Below, in pieces: positions 7,482 through 11,089 of a stretch of 11,089 bases of DNA. Under the pieces are notes generated by a model, which was not told where the DNA came from, ran no database searches, and worked only from the letters and a program-made list of their open reading frames with translations. Origin of the DNA: Flavobacteriales bacterium (GTDB lineage: Bacteria; Bacteroidota; Bacteroidia; Flavobacteriales; Crocinitomicaceae); the NCBI GenBank assembly GCA_947375085.1, contig CANCEQ010000096.1:1-11089 (forward strand), read 5' to 3'. How positions within the stretch are numbered: the stretch's first letter is position 1; each line of letters opens with the position of its first letter. The position numbers were made by a program, and so were the translations under genes.

Positions 7482-7512
7482 CAAAGATTCAGAATTTATT
7501 TTAATATTTCAA
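7482..7512 (-). promoter_or_regulatory. Probable promoter of the methionine operon
   Basis: On the minus strand TTG (7512-7510) is followed after 20 bases by AATCTTTG (7489-7482), one mismatch from TAnnTTTG. Transcription would start near 7476, about 27 bases before the aptamer, giving a leader of about 160 bases. It starts 29 bases after the kinase gene stop, and no good terminator separates the two, so some read-through from the kinase gene is possible. Confidence 0.6.
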
Positions 7513-7540
7513 ACTTTTTTTAAAGTTTTATAAAAAGTAT

Positions 7541-10447
7541 TTAAAGATTAGCTAATTCTTTCAATAATTTAAATGAAATCTCTAAAAGCTCATTCATCTT
7601 ATCTTCAATATTATCTAACGAATGAGTTTCTGAAATTTCATTTTCCATTTCATAAATCAATTCTTTCCCCCTAGCTACTCCAAAAATGGTGATTGATGAT
7701 TTTAATTTATGAATTTCCTTCTTAAAGCTTTCGGGATTGTTATCTTCATAAAAATCAGAAATACGCTCAAGTAATTTTGGCATTTCAATAGAAACCAACT
7801 CTATCAAGTCATTCACAAAATCTTTATCTCCTTTCGTAACTGAATCTAAATATGCAAAATTAATTATTGAATTATAAGATTGATTATCAACAATTTCTTC
7901 GTGAGTTCTAACTTCCTCAATTTCATTTCCATTTATTCCAACCAACCATTTATACATCTCAAAAAGGAGGACTTCTTCATCAATTGGTTTAGAAACGAGT
8001 GCATTCATCCCAAAATTCAAACATTTTTCTTTTTCAGATCTATTGGCGTGAGCACTTAACGCTATAATTGGGATAGAGGACCCTTTTTCTTCTCTAATTA
8101 ATTTTGCAGCTTCATAACCATCCATTACTGGCATTTGTAAATCCATTAAAACAAGATCATACTTTTCATTCAACAATTGATGAACCACTTCTTTTCCATT
8201 ATTCACTATATCTAACTGACAATTCCACTTTTGAAAAACCTTACTTACTAGAAGTTGATTAATCAAAATATCTTCAGCCATTATAATTTTTTTACCTATT
8301 AAAAAATCAGCAGTAATTGAAAAGAGAATCTCGGTTGTATGTTCTTTTACAACTTCATTTTGAACCTTCTCAAACAATAAAGTAAAAGAAAATTTACTTC
8401 CTTTTTTCAATTCACTTTCAACAGAAATTGCTCCCCCTTGCAGTTCAATTAGTTTTTTGGTAATAGTTAATCCCAAACCTGACCCCCCAAATTTTCTAGT
8501 TGTATCATTAGAAGCTTGATTAAAACTCTCAAAAATCGAATCCAACTTTTCTTTTGCGATACCTATTCCTGTGTCAGTTACAACAAATTCAATTTCTGAA
8601 AAATTAGATTCATCCTTAATTAATTTTACATCTAATTCAACATATCCTTCCTCAGTAAATTTAATTGCGTTTCCTATTAAATTTATTAATATTTGATTCA
8701 GTCTAGTAGGATCACCAATTAATTGATCCGAAATAGATGAATCTACACTGTAAACCAAATCAATATTTTTCTCCTCAGCCTTTAATATTAATAGATGTAA
8801 TGCATTTTTAACAGCTTCATTCATACTAAATAAAACTCCTTCAAAAGTCATTTTATTCGCTTCAATTTTGGAGAAATCTAAAATATCGTTCACTATCACC
8901 AATAAATTTTTTCCTGAAAAGTTTATTGCTTCTAACATCTCAGTCTGATCTTCGTCTAAATCAGTTTCCTTCAGTAATCTTGTAAAACCCAAAATTGCAT
9001 TTAAAGGCGTCCGAATTTCATGACTCATATTAGACAAAAAATCTCCTTTAATATTCAGTAATTCTTCAGCTAAATCTTTTGCCTTGATTAATTCATCTTT
9101 ATTTTTCTTACTTTCAGTAATATCTTGCATAGTACCCAACATATGTGTTGGATTACCTTCTTCATCGTATTGAAATTCCCCTAAAACTTTAACCCATCTT
9201 TCTTCTCCATCATTTTGACGAATTATTTTAAAACTTTCATCAAATCTATTTTTATTGTGCAACGTTTTTTCTTTTACTACTTCTTTAAACACATTAAAAA
9301 CATGTAAACTATGTTCAGGAGCAATTAATTTAATCCAATTTCTAACATCCTTCATGTAGGAACTATCAATACCAAAAATTTGATCAAATACAATTGAACT
9401 ATTCCATTCTCCAGTAGCTAGATTAATGACATAATTTCCTATTTGAGCTACATTTTGAGCCTCAAGAAGAATTCTAGTTTTCTCAATTAATGCACTTTCA
9501 ATAATTCTTCGTTCTTCATGTTCAAATGCCAAAGAAACGATACTTGAAATTGAAGTTACAAACACCTGTTCATCTTGTGTCCAAATTCTTTTTGAACCAA
9601 CATGAGACAAACAAATTACTCCAAATAACTCATCATCCTTAGTTAAAGGAATCATCAAAATAGATTGGATTCCATTAGGTATTAAAAAATCATCTAAAAT
9701 TTCCGCCGTAAACGCTTCCGTATTTACATCATTAACGATAATTGCTTTTAAATGATTGATTTTTTTAATTCGATTGTAGTATGCAGGATATTCATTAGAA
9801 CTTATAACTGCAGCCTGTTGATATTCATTTAAACTTAATCTATAGATACAATTACTAATTAAACTTTTTGATGATTCATCGAACAACCAAATACTTGTTC
9901 TTTCTGTTCGAGTAACTCGTGCTACATCTTTAATAATTTGCTTTAATTTATCGTCAAAAGAATAATCAATCCCTAAACAACTTAACTTAAAAAGAATTTC
10001 TTGTTTAATCAATAACTCACTAGCCCTATTCAGCTCATCTTCAACAACTTTCTTACTCGCTGTAATATCCGATTTTAATCCATCAATACGAATAGGCGTG
10101 CCATTATCATCCTTTACTAAAATCTCTTTTACCTGAATCCATTTGACTGTATTATCTTTTGTTATTATCCTATACTGTGAGTCACAAAATTCATTTTCAT
10201 CAAAAAATTGCTTAGCTTTTTCATAAATTGGAAAGTCTTCCGGATAAATTATTTGTCTAATAATTAAAGGGTTAGAAAGTAACTCCTCTCTTTTGTAACC
10301 AGTTAAAAATTCATAAGCAGGATTAATAAAAAATAATTCTTTCATATCTACAGAGGTAGACCAAACAGCATCATTCAAGGAAAATAAAATACTATTTAAA
10401 AATATTTTAGAGACATCAGCTGATAGCTTTTTGTTAGAATTTTCCAT
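7541..10447 (-). CDS. Hybrid sensor histidine kinase, PAS-GAF-PAS-HisKA-HATPase-REC-Hpt
   Basis: A 968-residue signalling protein with no signal peptide or membrane segment, so probably cytosolic. Domains: PAS with PAC (about 15-135, ending IDGLKSDITASKK), GAF (about 150-312), second PAS/PAC (about 325-448, ending MLGTMQDITESKK), HisKA with phospho-acceptor H476 in FLSNMSHEIRTPLN, HATPase with N-box around N584-N593, G1 DTGIGIA (625-631) and G2 GGSGLGLTI (654-662), a receiver domain (about 718-835) with acidic pocket E725/D726, phospho-acceptor D769 in LMDLQMP and K820 in SKP, and a C-terminal Hpt domain (about 860-965) with H913 in IHKLKSS. All relay residues needed for His-Asp-His transfer are intact. 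No output response regulator lies next to it, so the partner and ligand are unknown. It lies immediately upstream of the methionine operon on the same strand, and divergent from the cold-shock gene. Confidence 0.93.
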   Translation of the reverse strand: MENSNKKLSADVSKIFLNSILFSLNDAVWSTSVDMKELFFINPAYEFLTGYKREELLSNPLIIRQIIYPEDFPIYEKAKQFFDENEFCDSQYRIITKDNTVKWIQVKEILVKDDNGTPIRIDGLKSDITASKKVVEDELNRASELLIKQEILFKLSCLGIDYSFDDKLKQIIKDVARVTRTERTSIWLFDESSKSLISNCIYRLSLNEYQQAAVISSNEYPAYYNRIKKINHLKAIIVNDVNTEAFTAEILDDFLIPNGIQSILMIPLTKDDELFGVICLSHVGSKRIWTQDEQVFVTSISSIVSLAFEHEERRIIESALIEKTRILLEAQNVAQIGNYVINLATGEWNSSIVFDQIFGIDSSYMKDVRNWIKLIAPEHSLHVFNVFKEVVKEKTLHNKNRFDESFKIIRQNDGEERWVKVLGEFQYDEEGNPTHMLGTMQDITESKKNKDELIKAKDLAEELLNIKGDFLSNMSHEIRTPLNAILGFTRLLKETDLDEDQTEMLEAINFSGKNLLVIVNDILDFSKIEANKMTFEGVLFSMNEAVKNALHLLILKAEEKNIDLVYSVDSSISDQLIGDPTRLNQILINLIGNAIKFTEEGYVELDVKLIKDESNFSEIEFVVTDTGIGIAKEKLDSIFESFNQASNDTTRKFGGSGLGLTITKKLIELQGGAISVESELKKGSKFSFTLLFEKVQNEVVKEHTTEILFSITADFLIGKKIIMAEDILINQLLVSKVFQKWNCQLDIVNNGKEVVHQLLNEKYDLVLMDLQMPVMDGYEAAKLIREEKGSSIPIIALSAHANRSEKEKCLNFGMNALVSKPIDEEVLLFEMYKWLVGINGNEIEEVRTHEEIVDNQSYNSIINFAYLDSVTKGDKDFVNDLIELVSIEMPKLLERISDFYEDNNPESFKKEIHKLKSSITIFGVARGKELIYEMENEISETHSLDNIEDKMNELLEISFKLLKELANL

Positions 10448-10491
10448 TTTATAAATTGCAGTAAATTAAACTTATATACTTCACTCAACAG

Positions 10492-10517
10492 TTCTAAATT
10501 AATCAACTAATTTAGAA
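10492..10517. repeat. Perfect inverted repeat between kinase and cold-shock genes
   Basis: The arms TTCTAAATTA (10492-10501) and TAATTTAGAA (10508-10517) are exact reverse complements separated by 6 bases. The site lies in the 159-base divergent intergenic region, 44 bases before the kinase start codon and about 35 bases upstream of the probable cold-shock promoter. It could be an operator for a dimeric regulator or a leader hairpin of the kinase mRNA. No clear TTG/TAnnTTTG promoter for the kinase was found around it. Confidence 0.5.
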
Positions 10518-10552
10518 ATCACTTATTTTATTAAAAAAATATTAATTAACAA

Positions 10553-10580
10553 TTGTTTCTAAAAATAAATCTTATTTTTA
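10553..10580 (+). promoter_or_regulatory. Possible promoter of the cold-shock gene
   Basis: TTG (10553-10555) is followed after 17 bases by TATTTTTA (10573-10580), one base from the TAnnTTTG consensus. Transcription would begin near 10587, a leader of about 20 bases. The long structured leader known from E. coli cspA is therefore not expected here. The region is very AT-rich, so a chance match is possible. Confidence 0.45.
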
Positions 10581-10606
10581 ACTCGAAATTATAATTATAT
10601 CACAAA

Positions 10607-10798
10607 ATGAATAAAGGAATTGTAAAGTTTTTTAACGAAACAAAAGGGTTTGGTTTTATCAAAGAAGAAGGAACTGATAAAGAATTTTTTGTACATGTAT
10701 CTGGTTTAATAAATAAAATCAAAGACAACGACGAAGTAACATTTGACCTTGAAGATGGAAAAAAAGGAATCAATGCTGTTAATGTTAAACTAGCATAA
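10607..10798 (+). CDS. Cold-shock domain protein (CspA family)
   Basis: A 63-residue single cold-shock domain, close to the usual 64-70 residues. It is a five-strand beta-barrel that binds single-stranded RNA or DNA and can melt mRNA structure. Both nucleic-acid motifs are visible: RNP1 as KGFGFI (residues 13-18) and RNP2 as FFVHVS (27-32). The opening NKGIVKFFNETKGFGFI is typical of the family. The C-terminus is slightly short and ends KGINAVNVKLA. It is transcribed alone: a probable promoter lies upstream and a strong terminator downstream. Whether it is induced by cold or is a housekeeping RNA chaperone cannot be told from the sequence. It is divergent from the hybrid kinase gene. Confidence 0.95.
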   Translation: MNKGIVKFFNETKGFGFIKEEGTDKEFFVHVSGLINKIKDNDEVTFDLEDGKKGINAVNVKLA

Positions 10799-10826
10799 GT
10801 ATTTTCTATAAACATTGATTTATTTT

Positions 10827-10855
10827 AAAGTCTCGAATTATCGGGACTTTTTTTT
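10827..10855 (+). terminator. Rho-independent terminator after the cold-shock gene
   Basis: AAAGTCTCGA (10827-10836) pairs with TCGGGACTTT (10841-10850) around a 4-base loop ATTA, with one G-U wobble. It is followed by an unbroken T-run to 10855. It begins 28 bases after the cold-shock stop codon and insulates the following gldF-like gene. Confidence 0.9.
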
Positions 10856-10897
10856 GTTTATTTAACTAAATAAAACTGCTTCTTTAGTAAATGATAG

Positions 10898-10927
10898 CTG
10901 AAATTTCCAAATGAAATCTTATTTTTG
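10898..10927 (+). promoter_or_regulatory. Probable promoter of the gldF-like gene
   Basis: TATTTTTG (10920-10927) is a full match to TAnnTTTG. The -33 element would be CTG (10898-10900), one base off TTG, at a 19-base spacing. A start near 10934 gives a leader of about 16 bases before the ATG at 10950. Confidence 0.55.
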
Positions 10928-10949
10928 AGCTCAATTATTAAAATTTAGA

Positions 10950-11089
10950 ATGAAAGCACTTTATTTAAAAGAAATACGAAGCTTCCTAAGTTCAATCATT
11001 GGATATATTTTCATACTCATATATTTGATTGCATCAGGATTATTTCATTGGATTATTTCATATAACACAAATCTTTTAGAAGGGACTGA
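10950..11089 (+). CDS. gldF: Gliding motility ABC transporter permease GldF, N-terminal fragment (cut by window edge)
   Basis: 46 codons are visible, starting MKALYLKEIRSFLSSIIGYI and continuing through a hydrophobic segment (about residues 17-36) to GLFHWIISYNTNLLEGT at the window edge. This layout, a KEIRSF amphipathic start, the SxIGY turn, a first membrane helix and then an LFHW motif, matches the beginning of GldF. GldF is the membrane subunit of the GldA-GldF-GldG ABC transporter needed for gliding in Flavobacterium johnsoniae. It would sit in the inner membrane. The assignment rests on a short piece, so another ABC-2 type permease cannot be fully excluded; gldG directly downstream would confirm it. 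A promoter match lies just upstream. Confidence 0.75.
   Translation, partial: MKALYLKEIRSFLSSIIGYIFILIYLIASGLFHWIISYNTNLLEGT

Noticed and set aside
7511..7528. AAACTTT/AAAGTTT hairpin downstream of the kinase gene as a terminator
   Set aside because: The stem is almost all A-T, has no T-run after it on the minus strand, and overlaps the -33 element of the methionine operon promoter.
10447..10508. TAAGTTTA before the kinase start as a -7 element
   Set aside because: The only TTG upstream sits about 11 bases away, too close, and no TTG occurs at 17-23 bases.
10600..10815. 71-codon minus-strand frame across the cold-shock gene
   Set aside because: Antisense to a clear cold-shock domain and runs toward its promoter region; low-complexity serine/leucine content.

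Overview
The window looks like chromosomal DNA from a member of the Flavobacteriaceae (Bacteroidetes). Three things point there: the very AT-rich composition, the flavobacterial promoter pattern (TTG, 17-23 bases, TAnnTTTG) in front of several genes with no Shine-Dalgarno sequences, and the start of a gldF-like gliding motility gene at the right edge. No mobile element, CRISPR array, tRNA or rRNA was seen.

Layout from left to right. Positions 1-2351 hold the left-pointing thrS-infC translation operon: threonyl-tRNA synthetase with its own short-leader promoter, then translation initiation factor IF-3, cut by the window edge. Positions 2386-7512 hold a left-pointing methionine and sulfur operon. 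Its transcript runs from a promoter near 7482-7512 through a SAM-I (S-box) riboswitch aptamer at 7329-7449. It then encodes metX (homoserine O-acyltransferase), hom (homoserine dehydrogenase), two half-size YeeE/YedE membrane proteins, an OsmC-family protein and metZ (O-acylhomoserine sulfhydrylase), and ends at a hairpin terminator. The metX open reading frame can be extended into the riboswitch, but the supported start is at 7316. Positions 7541-10447 encode a 968-residue soluble hybrid histidine kinase (PAS-GAF-PAS-HisKA-HATPase-REC-Hpt). Divergent from it are a small cold-shock protein with a clean terminator and then the 5' end of gldF.

How the genes fit together: Hom makes homoserine, MetX acylates it, and MetZ exchanges the acyl group for sulfide to give homocysteine. 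The paired YeeE proteins carry the cysteine motifs of the thiosulfate transporter family and probably bring in the sulfur. The OsmC protein, with two conserved cysteines, may handle a reactive sulfur intermediate or protect against peroxide. The whole set appears to be switched off by S-adenosylmethionine through the leader RNA. The most interesting part is this apparent coupling of sulfur import, a thiol protein and direct sulfhydrylation under one SAM riboswitch that has no visible terminator-type expression platform.
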